Of a stretch of 38,768 nucleotides of DNA, positions 19,740-26,830 are shown in pieces (the stretch's first letter is position 1; the number at the start of each line of letters is the position of its first letter). A model generated the notes under the pieces. It was not told the origin of the DNA and made no database searches. It saw only the letters and a list, made by a program, of their open reading frames with translations. The position numbers and the translations under genes are program-made. Location: the IMG/VR virus record IMGVR_UViG_3300042924_002131, positions 1 to 38,768 of that record. One strand, given 5' to 3'. This DNA is from a virus.

Positions 19740-20437
19740 TTATATTCCTTAGGTTGTCTAAACATTGACTTATAACGGTCAAAGAATTTGGCTTGCAAAC
19801 GATTGGTAACTTGTTGCTGTTCAATAAACTCTGCTTGACTGCCTAGACTCATTTGCCATTCATTACGTTTGATTGGAATGACTTGAGCAATAGGAGTACC
19901 TGCAGGAATTAATCCTTCAAAGTTTACATCGTTAAGTACAAATGGAAAGTTTACTGGAGCAATATAAGTATCGGTATCTACAATTCCTGGAAGAATTGTA
20001 AACGGTAAATCTCTATGCATAGGTTGAACAAACAAAGTTGAGTAACCTTTAGGAGTTTTAATTGCCCAAGGGTTAGTCCATTTTGGATAAGCCATATGCC
20101 CGTTACGCTGAGGGTGTTCAGGCATTTGTTCTATTGGATGAAACTGGATAAGACCATAGTTTGACCATTCAAACCAAGGTTGCTTAGTTCCATCTTCTGT
20201 TTCTTTTTGAGAAACAAATACATCGGCAGCAGATACAATAATGTACCCACCAGCAATTGCATCAAATACTGGCATACATCGTTTAGCAGTTGCAGATGTT
20301 ATGCCTTGACCAGTAGGTTTCTTTTTTCCATTGATATAAGATTCTAATTTCTTATACCAGTCTGGAATAAAAGAACTTGCTGGTTTAGGTGAGTACTCTT
20401 TTGGAATACCTATTGTATCTGTAAACTTTATTTCCAT
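19736..20437 (-). CDS. Uncharacterised 233-residue protein of tail region
   Basis: It starts MEIKFTDTIGIPKEYSPKPA, then FIPDWYKKLESYINGKKKP. A beta-rich double-domain follows (GGYIIVSAADVFV; PFTILPGIVDTDTYIAPVNF; LIPAGTPIAQVIPIKR). The FIPDWYKKL start and IPAGTPIAQVIP end recall, from memory, proteins encoded near tail fibres in marine phages, but I cannot assign a function. The 'P-A-G-T-P-I-A-Q' end resembles cupin or dUTPase-like beta-folds only superficially. Located between fibre genes, it is probably a fibre accessory or enzyme. Confidence 0.65.
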   Translation of the reverse strand: MEIKFTDTIGIPKEYSPKPASSFIPDWYKKLESYINGKKKPTGQGITSATAKRCMPVFDAIAGGYIIVSAADVFVSQKETEDGTKQPWFEWSNYGLIQFHPIEQMPEHPQRNGHMAYPKWTNPWAIKTPKGYSTLFVQPMHRDLPFTILPGIVDTDTYIAPVNFPFVLNDVNFEGLIPAGTPIAQVIPIKRNEWQMSLGSQAEFIEQQQVTNRLQAKFFDRYKSMFRQPKEYK

Positions 20438-20458
20438 TTTGTCCCTTATTTATTAGTT

Positions 20459-20644
20459 TTAATCTACAGAAGGTTGTTCAAATACTCCATTTGAATAACC
20501 AAGACCAATGTGTGCTGTGTCAATACCTTCTTCAGTGTACTCGACACATTCAGCATTAGTAATTACGCTTTGCACTGCTTCAAGTGAATCAGCAAATACA
20601 ATGTTTTGTACTATATTATTTCTAATAACTGCAAACTTTGGCAT
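20459..20644 (-). CDS. Small fibre-associated protein (61 residues)
   Basis: MPKFAVIRNNIVQNIVFADS, a helix (LEAVQSVITNAECVEY) and a short tail ending GVFEQPSVD. The FAVIxxNxVxNIVxADS start is a frequent motif in phage genes next to tail fibres and resembles tail-fibre assembly chaperones. No enzyme motif. It follows 20646-20822 and both belong to a set of small genes between two larger tail genes. Confidence 0.65.
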   Translation of the reverse strand: MPKFAVIRNNIVQNIVFADSLEAVQSVITNAECVEYTEEGIDTAHIGLGYSNGVFEQPSVD

Positions 20645-20645
20645 T

Positions 20646-20822
20646 TTATTTTTCCTTTATTTCATATGGGTATTTTTGCCACCTGTAAACTGGGCTATTT
20701 TCTACTGTTATTTCAATTACAGTTGCATTAGGATGGTCTGCTTGCGCTTCTTCTTTTGTCTCAGCAAACCAACAATCTTCAACAATGTCATTGATTATAA
20801 TTGCGTATAATTTTTCTTTCAT
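20646..20822 (-). CDS. Small fibre-associated protein (58 residues)
   Basis: The real start is the ATG at 20822 (MKEKLYAIIINDIVEDCWFA), just two bases after the Gly-rich adhesin stop. The longer open frame reaching 21086 runs through that gene and is rejected. Its pattern (strand IIINDIVEDCWFAETKEEA, helix, strand TVIEITVENSPVYRW, YPYEIKEK end) parallels 20459-20644, suggesting duplicated small fibre-associated proteins or chaperones. Confidence 0.6.
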   Translation of the reverse strand: MKEKLYAIIINDIVEDCWFAETKEEAQADHPNATVIEITVENSPVYRWQKYPYEIKEK

Positions 20823-20823
20823 T

Positions 20824-21597
20824 TTAATAGTAGATGTAAACTGTTCCTGCATTGCCACCTGCTCCACCAGTTCTTCCACCTGTACCATTGCCTGGGTTAC
20901 CAGCACCGCCACCGCCACCACCAGTTCCTGCTGTGCCTGCAGTTCCGTTGTTTCCAGTGTTTGCAAATCCTCTTCCAGCACCACCAGCGCCTCCGCCAGG
21001 AGAACCACCAGCAGCACCTGCATTGCTAAATCTTCCGCCACCACCGCCACCACCTGGTGAACCTGGGTGTCCGCTTCCACTACCACCTATTCCTTGTTGG
21101 TTTCCTCCAGTGTTTGCTGCAGATGCACCAGCAGAACCGCCTGCTGTTGGAGCGGCATTTCCTCCACCACCTGCTCCGCCTCCTGAACCACCCGCTCCGC
21201 CAGTAGAACCGTTAGCGCTGTTGCTAATCTGCCCACCACCACCAAAACCACCATTAGCAAGAAAATCTTGCCCTACTTGGCTTGCTCCACCTTGAGAACC
21301 AGAGTTTCCATTGGTATCTCCACCTGCACCACCTGCGCCAATTACTACCGCAATGGTTGAGGTTGTAGATGAAAAGTATCCTGCTGAAACAAATCCGCCA
21401 CCACCGCCACCTGCAGAATATTCATTTCCACTATTTATTTGAGCGCAACCACCACCGCCACCACCTGCTGTAATTGTTGAAACATAACCAACAATTCCAG
21501 TGCTTAAGTTAGCAGTAACGTTTCCAGTTGTATTAACAGTGTGTTTTAATGATGCTGTGCCACCTGCCGCTGCGACAGGAAAAATTGAAAAACCCAT
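20824..21597 (-). CDS. Gly-rich tail adhesin 2
   Basis: A 257-residue paralogue of the 18328-19149 protein: a beta start, then Gly runs (AGGGGGGCAQ, AGGGGGGFVS, GGGGGGGRFSN, TGGGGGGAGN) and a VYIYY end. The Gly-rich blocks are interleaved with Asn/Ser turns and short AQ or NS elements, consistent with polyglycine-II sandwich folding at the tip of a tail fibre. It follows the large tail fibre and the 100-residue collar-like protein. Two such adhesins in one genome imply either a two-part receptor-binding tip or different hosts. Confidence 0.75.
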   Translation of the reverse strand: MGFSIFPVAAAGGTASLKHTVNTTGNVTANLSTGIVGYVSTITAGGGGGGCAQINSGNEYSAGGGGGGFVSAGYFSSTTSTIAVVIGAGGAGGDTNGNSGSQGGASQVGQDFLANGGFGGGGQISNSANGSTGGAGGSGGGAGGGGNAAPTAGGSAGASAANTGGNQQGIGGSGSGHPGSPGGGGGGGRFSNAGAAGGSPGGGAGGAGRGFANTGNNGTAGTAGTGGGGGGAGNPGNGTGGRTGGAGGNAGTVYIYY

Positions 21598-21899
21598 TAC
21601 GAAATCTCCACTCCGCTAATGTGAAAGTCAACAGATGTTGACGATGCACTACCAGCAATTACTTGAGTTGCATCTAGTACCTGCTTTAAGTCAAAAAATG
21701 CAGATGAGTTAGCAGCAATAGATACGCTACCAAGCAAGTCAATAGCATTAAGAGTCATTGATGCAGTTACTGCAGACCCTGTTGGGTTGCATATTACAAT
21801 GTTAGTTACCACTGCAGTTGTTGCAGAGGGTACTGTGTATAGGGTTGTGCTTGATGTCGCTGCTGCTGTTCGAGCAAGGACTTTAGATACTACAGCCAT
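21597..21899 (-). CDS. Small beta-sandwich tail protein (100 residues)
   Basis: Starts MAVVSKVLARTAAATSSTTL. It is nearly all beta: YTVPSATTAVVTNIVICNPT, then SVSIAANSSAFFDLKQVLDA and SVDFHISGVEIS. Similar small proteins occur next to tail fibres in many phages and act as collar or fibre cap pieces. No charged active site is visible. It is coupled to the upstream fibre gene and the downstream Gly-rich adhesin. Confidence 0.65.
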   Translation of the reverse strand: MAVVSKVLARTAAATSSTTLYTVPSATTAVVTNIVICNPTGSAVTASMTLNAIDLLGSVSIAANSSAFFDLKQVLDATQVIAGSASSTSVDFHISGVEIS

Positions 21900-21918
21900 T
21901 AGTTACTGTGCCTTTCGT

Positions 21919-23955
21919 TTAGAGGTAGACACCCATAAGGGTGCTTATTTCAATAGATGTTAAATCTGGTTCTGGTACTTCTGCCCACTCAAGTCCAAGT
22001 GCTGCACTTGAGTTAGCAGAAAGAAAATATCCATTAGTTCCTGCTGTTAGTTTACCAGGAGTATCGGCTGCACTGGCTACAATTAAATCTCCCTTAGCAT
22101 CTAGGATGCTGTTAGGGATTGCTGTTGCAACTTCAAATGAGGTGAATGTAATAATCTCTAGCACATCACCCGATACCAGCGCTGGGCTTAATGCTGAGAT
22201 AGATGTGCCGTTGCTTGCTGTGTAGTCTTCTCCACGAACTAGCAGCACACCATTAAGGTATACCTGCTCCTTGCCTGGTAAGTATGACAGTGTTACGCCA
22301 TTATCGTCAGGACCTGACTCTGATGTTTCTCCGCCTGCTGCTGTGTAGCGGAAGCGGAAGATAGCAGCAGTTGAGGAAATTGAACCCCACTCTGTACCAG
22401 TCCAAGCAAACATTGCATTGCTTACTGAGTTCCAGTAGATAGCACCAACGATAAGCGCATTGCCATCATTGTCCACTGTAGGCGGAGTTGACTTAGCACC
22501 TAGGTATCTGTCATCAAAGTTATCGTAAGTTGTTGCAGCACTTGTTGCTGATGTCAACGCAGATGCTGCAGATGTAGATGCACTCGATGCATCAGTTGCT
22601 GCAGAGGCGGCACTTGTACTTGCAGACGCTGCAGAAGTAGCAGCAGCAGATGCAGAGTTAGATGCCGTTGTAGCAAAACCTGAGATAGTAGCAACAGAGT
22701 TGGCTGCAGTGGTCGCACTAGCAGATGCTGAGTTGGCAGATGTTAATGCGCTGGCTGCACTAGTAGAAGCAGAGGCTGCGCTAGTCGCTGCAGCGGCTGC
22801 ATCTCCAACAATACTTGCTGCACTTGCTGCAGCAGAGTTGGCACTTGTTAATGCAGAACTTGCAGACGTAGCAGCACTTGCAGCACTTGTGGCTGCTGCG
22901 CTTGCTGAGTTAGATGCAGTAGTTGCATAACCTGCAATTGTCGCTACAGAGTTAGCGGCAGTAGTAGCACTTGCTGCAGCAGATGTGGCTGATGTAGCCG
23001 CTGCTGTTGCTGATGCATTAGCACTCGTTGCGCTAGTTGCTGCTGATGTAGCAGAAGTTGCTGCATTGCTAGCAGATGTAGTTGCTGAGGCTGCTGAGTT
23101 AGCCGATGTAGTCGCAGATGAGGCTGATGCAATTGCTGACGCTTCTGCACTTCCTGCTGATGTTAATGCAGATGCAGCACTAGTTGCAGCAGATGCTGCA
23201 CTGGTAGATGCTGCAGTCGCAGAACCTAGAATGCTATCTACGTAATTCTTTGGTGTAGCAGATGAAACCGACATACCTGCTGATGACAAACCAGTAAGTG
23301 TTACGCCAGTCATATCAATAGTCTTGTTGGTCAATGTCTGTGCTGCGTTAGCAATTACTACTGTACCAGTTGTATTAGGTAGGGTAATTGTATTATCTTG
23401 AGTTGGGTCTACTACTGTAAGTGTGGTTTCGTAAGCGTCTGCAGTTGCACCCTCAAAGACAATGCTTGCATCTACACCAGCACCAGAGATGCTTGGGTTA
23501 GTGATAGTAGGTGCTGTTAAAGTCTTGTTAGTAAGAGTCTGAGTCTTAAGTGTACCTACAACGTCGCCTTCACCTGCTGCGATACCGTGCATCGTGTGAG
23601 CACCAGTACCGTCGTTGTATCCACCAGTTGCTTCAATGTGAAGGTTGGCTTCGCGGAAGTCACGACCAATTGCCATATGGCGAACAGCAGCACCAGCAGA
23701 GTGAGCCTGTCCAGTACCAGCATTTTCAACGCCACGGGTGATTGTTAATACGTTAGTACTAACAACCGTGACGTCTACAATTTCTTCAAGCGCTGTATCT
23801 GGGTCAATGACAACAGTAAATGTTGTGCCTGCGGGGACGGTTGCTCCACCAAGTAATGCTGAGCCAGAGACTACAGTGCAAGTTGTTGCTGCATCTGTAA
23901 GGTTGGCTGCTAGCGTAGTTTGCTGGGAGCGTGAGGAATATTTTCTTGTTGTCAT
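21919..23955 (-). CDS. Large tail fibre with Ala/Ser/Thr repeat shaft
   Basis: The 678-residue protein has a globular beta N-terminus (about 1-110, with GVENAGTGQAHSAGAAVRHM), a NKTLTAPTITNPSISG-type fibre segment, an Ala/Ser/Thr-rich shaft (about 240-475), then a second beta domain with YDNFDDRYLGAKSTPPTVDN and IYWNSVSNAMFAWTGTEWGS that is common in fibres. The end (EPDLTSIEISTLMGVYL) may be the tip. Likely trimeric and receptor-facing. It follows the adaptor gene 23964-24881. The repeat shaft is described separately. Confidence 0.85.
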   Translation of the reverse strand: MTTRKYSSRSQQTTLAANLTDAATTCTVVSGSALLGGATVPAGTTFTVVIDPDTALEEIVDVTVVSTNVLTITRGVENAGTGQAHSAGAAVRHMAIGRDFREANLHIEATGGYNDGTGAHTMHGIAAGEGDVVGTLKTQTLTNKTLTAPTITNPSISGAGVDASIVFEGATADAYETTLTVVDPTQDNTITLPNTTGTVVIANAAQTLTNKTIDMTGVTLTGLSSAGMSVSSATPKNYVDSILGSATAASTSAASAATSAASALTSAGSAEASAIASASSATTSANSAASATTSASNAATSATSAATSATSANASATAAATSATSAAASATTAANSVATIAGYATTASNSASAAATSAASAATSASSALTSANSAAASAASIVGDAAAAATSAASASTSAASALTSANSASASATTAANSVATISGFATTASNSASAAATSAASASTSAASAATDASSASTSAASALTSATSAATTYDNFDDRYLGAKSTPPTVDNDGNALIVGAIYWNSVSNAMFAWTGTEWGSISSTAAIFRFRYTAAGGETSESGPDDNGVTLSYLPGKEQVYLNGVLLVRGEDYTASNGTSISALSPALVSGDVLEIITFTSFEVATAIPNSILDAKGDLIVASAADTPGKLTAGTNGYFLSANSSAALGLEWAEVPEPDLTSIEISTLMGVYL
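22535..23235 (-). repeat. Ala/Ser/Thr-coding repeat region of tail fibre, with 84-codon unit
   Basis: The shaft of the fibre gene is written in short degenerate SAASA/TSAAS units. In addition, a longer unit repeats: ANSVATIAGYATTASNSASA and ANSVATISGFATTASNSASA start exactly 84 residues (252 bases) apart, with the sequence between also matching broadly. This points to internal duplication. The DNA repeats (gcagatgtagc-like) could allow slippage that changes shaft length. Confidence 0.75.
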
Positions 23956-23963
23956 TTATTTAC

Positions 23964-24881
23964 CTATCGGCTGTAGTGAACGCGGATTGGATACTGGGCT
24001 TGCTGTCTTGCTGTTTCTTCATTAAGGCGTTGTGTATAGAGTGCATAGAGTTGCTTCGTTGCACTCTGTGATGCACCAAATGGACGCTTGCTATCTGTCT
24101 CATCAGCCTGAGGACTTACCTGTGCAGCACGTGCTGGGTCTAGGTAAGTCAACAAACGATAAGAAGCACCTAGAATTACAACATCGCGTGTTGAATCAGG
24201 TAATCCTGTTTGTGTTGCATAGTCTTCTGAGTTAGTTGTAAATGGAACTGGGTCGGTTGCATATACAACCTTGACTGTACGACCTGGTTGAACAAAGTCG
24301 CCAATTGTTACTGTCTGTGCTCCAGCACCGAATGCTGTAGTAGAAGCCAATGAATCCCAAGACCAACGACGGATTGGGAACCATTCTTCTGATGGTCCAA
24401 TGTCTTGCCACATAATTGTCATAATATTGTGGATACCAAGATTGTTAAATGGGTATGTAGTCTGGGCTGCATTAAAGGTAAATGATGTTGTCTTGACAGC
24501 AAAGATAGTAGAGCCAAAGGCTGCGATAGTATCGTTGATTGCTTTCTTGATAACATAGCGTGGGAATGTAGGCGTGATAGTAACCTTAGCCCCAGCGGTG
24601 TGTGCTGCTGTTGTTGTACCTAAGTAGCCACGACCCCAAGGTGGAACTGTTGCTGTATTAGATACACGGTCAAAAGAATCTAGCCAGATTAACTCTTCGT
24701 TGATTTCAATAGTACCTTTACCGATATTGTCGGTAGATGCTAACTGAAGAATAATTGGGTCAGCAATAGTTGATGGGGTAGCAGCAACATTTTCTGTTAT
24801 GTAAGTTGCTCTATCCTGCTGGTATGTGTAACCTGCAAGATTGATAAGCACTTCATCAATCATACTTTCAAGTGTTGGCAT
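23964..24881 (-). CDS. Head-tail or tail adaptor protein (305 residues)
   Basis: It starts MPTLESMIDEVLINLAGYTY, a helical opening typical of adaptors (gp11-like tail tube A). Then a beta domain at about 30-100 (IEINEELIWLDSFDRVSNTA; WGRGYLGTTTAAHTAGAKV), a helix-rich region (RYVIKKAINDTIAAFGSTIF) and WFPIRRWSWDSL. The beta domain is similar in pattern to the start of the tail fibre. The C-terminus is charged (RQQAQYPIRVHYSR). Position between capsid genes and tail fibre fits a ring between portal and tail. Likely rather than proven. Confidence 0.65.
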   Translation of the reverse strand: MPTLESMIDEVLINLAGYTYQQDRATYITENVAATPSTIADPIILQLASTDNIGKGTIEINEELIWLDSFDRVSNTATVPPWGRGYLGTTTAAHTAGAKVTITPTFPRYVIKKAINDTIAAFGSTIFAVKTTSFTFNAAQTTYPFNNLGIHNIMTIMWQDIGPSEEWFPIRRWSWDSLASTTAFGAGAQTVTIGDFVQPGRTVKVVYATDPVPFTTNSEDYATQTGLPDSTRDVVILGASYRLLTYLDPARAAQVSPQADETDSKRPFGASQSATKQLYALYTQRLNEETARQQAQYPIRVHYSR

Positions 24882-25147
24882 TAGATAGTCCTTAATGCTG
24901 CAAGAGCAGATAGTCCAGTAGTAGACGCTAGTTCATTGCAGATAGCGTTAAGGTTTTTAAAGTTATTAGGTTGACGGTTTGCATCAGCCTTGTAGTTAAG
25001 GGCTGCAATTAAACCCTTACCAGTTGTACCAGCCCAGGCATTAGCAGCACCTTGTGACTCTTTGAATACTGTCATCAGTGGGTAGTCTCCACCATTAGCC
25101 AAACGATTAAGTTCAGCACAGAACGATAAACCAGGAATGCTTGCCAT
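24881..25147 (-). CDS. Small structural-region protein (88 residues)
   Basis: MASIPGLSFCAELNRLANGG begins an all-helical protein with EWQGAANAWAGTTG-like spacing (FKESQGAANAWAGTTGKGLI) and NNFKNLNAICNELASTTG. From memory, short proteins with 'NxLAGT..GL.TVGALNxKA' near the adaptor are common in aquatic phages, with unknown function. Overlaps neighbours by TAATG on both sides. Probably a minor virion or scaffold-adjacent protein. Confidence 0.6.
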   Translation of the reverse strand: MASIPGLSFCAELNRLANGGDYPLMTVFKESQGAANAWAGTTGKGLIAALNYKADANRQPNNFKNLNAICNELASTTGLSALAALRTI

Positions 25148-25305
25148 TATTTAGCCTTTCGTTTAACTGCTGCGTTATCTACCAAGTTGGGATAAGGTCG
25201 TCCTGCTGCTTTTGCTCTTGCCTTTGCTTTAGCCTTTTGTGCTGCAGTCAAAGGTGTTGACTTCTTCTTAGGGTTCTTCTTGTCCCAGAATGCTTTCTTT
25301 TTCAC
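25147..25305 (-). CDS. Small very basic protein (52 residues, GTG start)
   Basis: The GTG at 25305 overlaps the preceding stop (GTGA). The product starts VKKKAFWDKKNPKKKSTPLT, then AQKAKAKARAKAAGRPYPNL. With about a third of residues Lys or Arg it should bind nucleic acid strongly. It is the last in a row of tiny basic genes between capsid and adaptor genes. Likely DNA-condensing or a virion component; role unproven. Confidence 0.6.
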   Translation of the reverse strand: MKKKAFWDKKNPKKKSTPLTAAQKAKAKARAKAAGRPYPNLVDNAAVKRKAK

Positions 25306-25556
25306 CACTTCACCTTGTCTGCCCAGTAGGCTGCTGACATCTTTCCTTTAGCAATATTCTTTGCGTGTCTAGCCTTAAATGATGCTTGACGCTTTGTAGG
25401 CTGCCTATCTCCAGTAACGCCCTGTTGACCAAAGCGAATAGTCTTAACCTGGTTACCTTCTTTAGCCACAACAACGTGTGACTTCTTAGGGTGATTCGGT
25501 GTGCGCTTTGGTTTGTTAAAACCTGACACTCCTGCTCGCTTTAGTCTTGGGTCCAT
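25302..25556 (-). CDS. Small basic virion-type protein (84 residues)
   Basis: MDPRLKRAGVSGFNKPKRTP opens a protein with the long conserved run KSHVVVAKEGNQVKTIRFGQ and KARHAKNIAKGKMSAAYWAD. From memory this sequence family is widespread in aquatic phages and some large viruses, annotated as a small protein of unknown function. The 'SFKARHAKNIAKGKMSAAYWADKVKW' type end is its hallmark. Strongly basic; a nucleic-acid-contacting capsid component is a reasonable guess. Confidence 0.75.
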   Translation of the reverse strand: MDPRLKRAGVSGFNKPKRTPNHPKKSHVVVAKEGNQVKTIRFGQQGVTGDRQPTKRQASFKARHAKNIAKGKMSAAYWADKVKW

Positions 25557-25723
25557 TATTTTTTCTTCGCCTTCTTAACAGTCTTTTTCGCTTTCGACTT
25601 GCCTGCTTCAGAGAGAGCAATAGCCACAGCCTGCTTACGAGATTTAACAACTTTGCCACCTTTACCAGAGTGAAGTGTTCCCCGCTTGAACTCGCCCATT
25701 ACTTTCTGAACTTTGTTCTTCAT
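25556..25723 (-). CDS. DUF6496-like small basic protein
   Basis: From the ATG at 25723, 55 residues: MKNKVQKVMGEFKRGTLHSG, then KSRKQAVAIALSEAGKSKAK and a Lys-rich end. The MGEFKRGTLHSGxxxxVxSRKQAxAIALSEAG pattern is that of the DUF6496 family, found in phages and bacteria, with unknown function and a basic C-terminus. Both ends overlap neighbouring genes (TAATG; the ATG lies at the next gene's stop). Confidence 0.75.
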   Translation of the reverse strand: MKNKVQKVMGEFKRGTLHSGKGGKVVKSRKQAVAIALSEAGKSKAKKTVKKAKKK

Positions 25724-26043
25724 TATCGGTTTCGGTCAATCTTGAAACCAGGAACCTTTGATGGGTCCCAGTTAGCCTTTTCCATTGCCTCACGGAATGC
25801 TTTGTCTCCTGGAGTTTCGTTGCGAAGCATTTGTGCACGCTCTGTTGCTCGCAGTCGAGCAGCATCTGCTGTCTTATCTCTAACAGGAGTCTTAGGATTT
25901 GTCGCTGCCTTCTTCTTGCCAGCATCGTACTGAGCCTTTAACTTTTCAAGTTGTGCCTTCAGACGCTTCTGGTCTGCAGGAGTTTCAGCGGTATCAATTA
26001 ACCAAGAACGCTTGTTCTGGTATTCATCATATGTCATTGGCAT
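25723..26043 (-). CDS. Small charged helical protein (106 residues)
   Basis: It starts MPMTYDEYQNKRSWLIDTAE. A predicted coiled coil (PADQKRLKAQLEKLKAQYDA) is followed by a basic Pro/Lys linker and RLRATERAQMLRNETPGDKA. No known catalytic motif. It is part of the basic mini-gene row. Could be a scaffold-like or DNA-binding minor capsid protein. Confidence 0.6.
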   Translation of the reverse strand: MPMTYDEYQNKRSWLIDTAETPADQKRLKAQLEKLKAQYDAGKKKAATNPKTPVRDKTADAARLRATERAQMLRNETPGDKAFREAMEKANWDPSKVPGFKIDRNR

Positions 26044-26045
26044 AA

Positions 26046-26171
26046 TTACTTCATCTTCTTCTTAGCAACTTTTTTAGCAACTCGTTTAGCAACCATCTTC
26101 TTGGCAGCCTTCTTGGCTTCCATCTTTCCCTTTGCTGTGTATGGGAACTTCTTATCTCCGACCATTGGCAT
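26046..26171 (-). CDS. 41-residue Lys-rich peptide
   Basis: MPMVGDKKFPYTAKGKMEAK, then a run of Lys/Ala/Val (KKAAKKMVAKRVAKKVAKK). From memory, short proteins beginning MPMVGxKKFPYTxKG are common in aquatic phages near the capsid. Extremely basic, consistent with binding packaged DNA. The gene has no separate promoter and overlaps 26171-26485 at its start. Confidence 0.6.
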   Translation of the reverse strand: MPMVGDKKFPYTAKGKMEAKKAAKKMVAKRVAKKVAKKKMK

Positions 26172-26485
26172 TATATTGCTCCTACTTCCTTGAGTACTTC
26201 TACCGATTTTTTGTTTATATCTCTTGCCTTTGGCATAGTGTCAGCATTGTAAGGTTTGTTGAGAACCTCGCTTGCTTGATATGCCTCTTGTATGTGACGA
26301 TGAGTTGTACCTGCTGGTTGTATACCTTGGGCACGAGCCTCTTTGTATGCATCCAATTCGCCAGTCCATTTCTTGTCAGCGATTGGTCTTGAAGCATCTC
26401 CTGGAGATAACTCAAGAGTTCCTATTTTGCAACCAAAACAACCTTCAACATATTCAGGATGTTTCTGCTTTTGATGTAAGTTCAT
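26171..26485 (-). CDS. Small phage protein with CFGCK motif (104 residues)
   Basis: It starts MNLHQKQKHPEYVEGCFGCK. HxxxxxHxxYVxGCFGCK is a Cys/His metal-binding-like motif recurring in aquatic actinobacterial phages. The rest (YKEARAQGIQPAGTTHRHIQ, ANKSVEVLKEVGAI) is helical. Function unknown; the zinc-like motif and neighbours suggest a minor capsid protein. Confidence 0.65.
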   Translation of the reverse strand: MNLHQKQKHPEYVEGCFGCKIGTLELSPGDASRPIADKKWTGELDAYKEARAQGIQPAGTTHRHIQEAYQASEVLNKPYNADTMPKARDINKKSVEVLKEVGAI

Positions 26486-26491
26486 TTGTCC

Positions 26492-26764
26492 CTATACCTG
26501 AGTAAAGTTTGCCTCTGTGACTCCAACTCCACCAGCAATTAATGCTGCCTTTGTTGCATCACTTACTTCATAGTTTCTTCCACCTTGATACAACTCTTGA
26601 AAGGTTGGTAAATCTGAATCAAGGATGTATCTTTGCTGGGAGTAAACTCCGTTTTGTTTTACAATGGAAACACCTACATCTAACTTGTAGAAGTAGAATA
26701 GGCGTGACCCAGTACCAGATGGACCTTCCTCTACGGTTGGTGTCTTGAATAGCCAAGTAGCCAT
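26492..26764 (-). CDS. Small head-region protein (90 residues)
   Basis: MATWLFKTPTVEEGPSGTGS begins a beta-rich protein: RLFYFYKLDVGVSIVKQNGV, then YQGGRNYEVSDATKAALIAG and VTEANFTQV. Phages with N4-like capsids often carry a small beta protein immediately after the capsid gene, possibly a decoration or head-completion protein. It is preceded by a hairpin (26790-26815) after the capsid stop. Inference from position. Confidence 0.6.
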   Translation of the reverse strand: MATWLFKTPTVEEGPSGTGSRLFYFYKLDVGVSIVKQNGVYSQQRYILDSDLPTFQELYQGGRNYEVSDATKAALIAGGVGVTEANFTQV

Positions 26765-26789
26765 TAGTCCTCCTTAGTGAACTTACTCC

Positions 26790-26815
26790 GTGACAGGGAG
26801 TTTCCCCCCTGTCAC
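26790..26815 (-). promoter_or_regulatory. Hairpin after the major capsid gene
   Basis: GTGACAGGG (26790-26798) and CCCTGTCAC (26807-26815) are perfect 9-base complements with an 8-base loop. It lies 16 bases after the capsid stop codon on the minus strand. There is no U-run downstream (GGAGTAAGTTC), so it is not a full terminator. It may protect the capsid mRNA 3' end or act as partial attenuator, giving much capsid and less downstream protein. Confidence 0.55.
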
Positions 26816-26830
26816 AGCGTCAATTAACTA

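Noticed and set aside
20852-21086. Longer frame of the 58-residue small protein up to 21086
   Set aside because: The upstream part is a shifted reading of the Gly-rich gene (Val/Gln/Leu repeats); the ATG at 20822 fits.
20852-21295. Plus-strand Pro-rich open frame
   Set aside because: Antisense shadow of the second Gly-rich adhesin.
22700-23245. Plus-strand Ala/Val-rich open frames (22700-22930; 22985-23245)
   Set aside because: Shadows of the Ala/Ser/Thr repeat shaft of the tail fibre.
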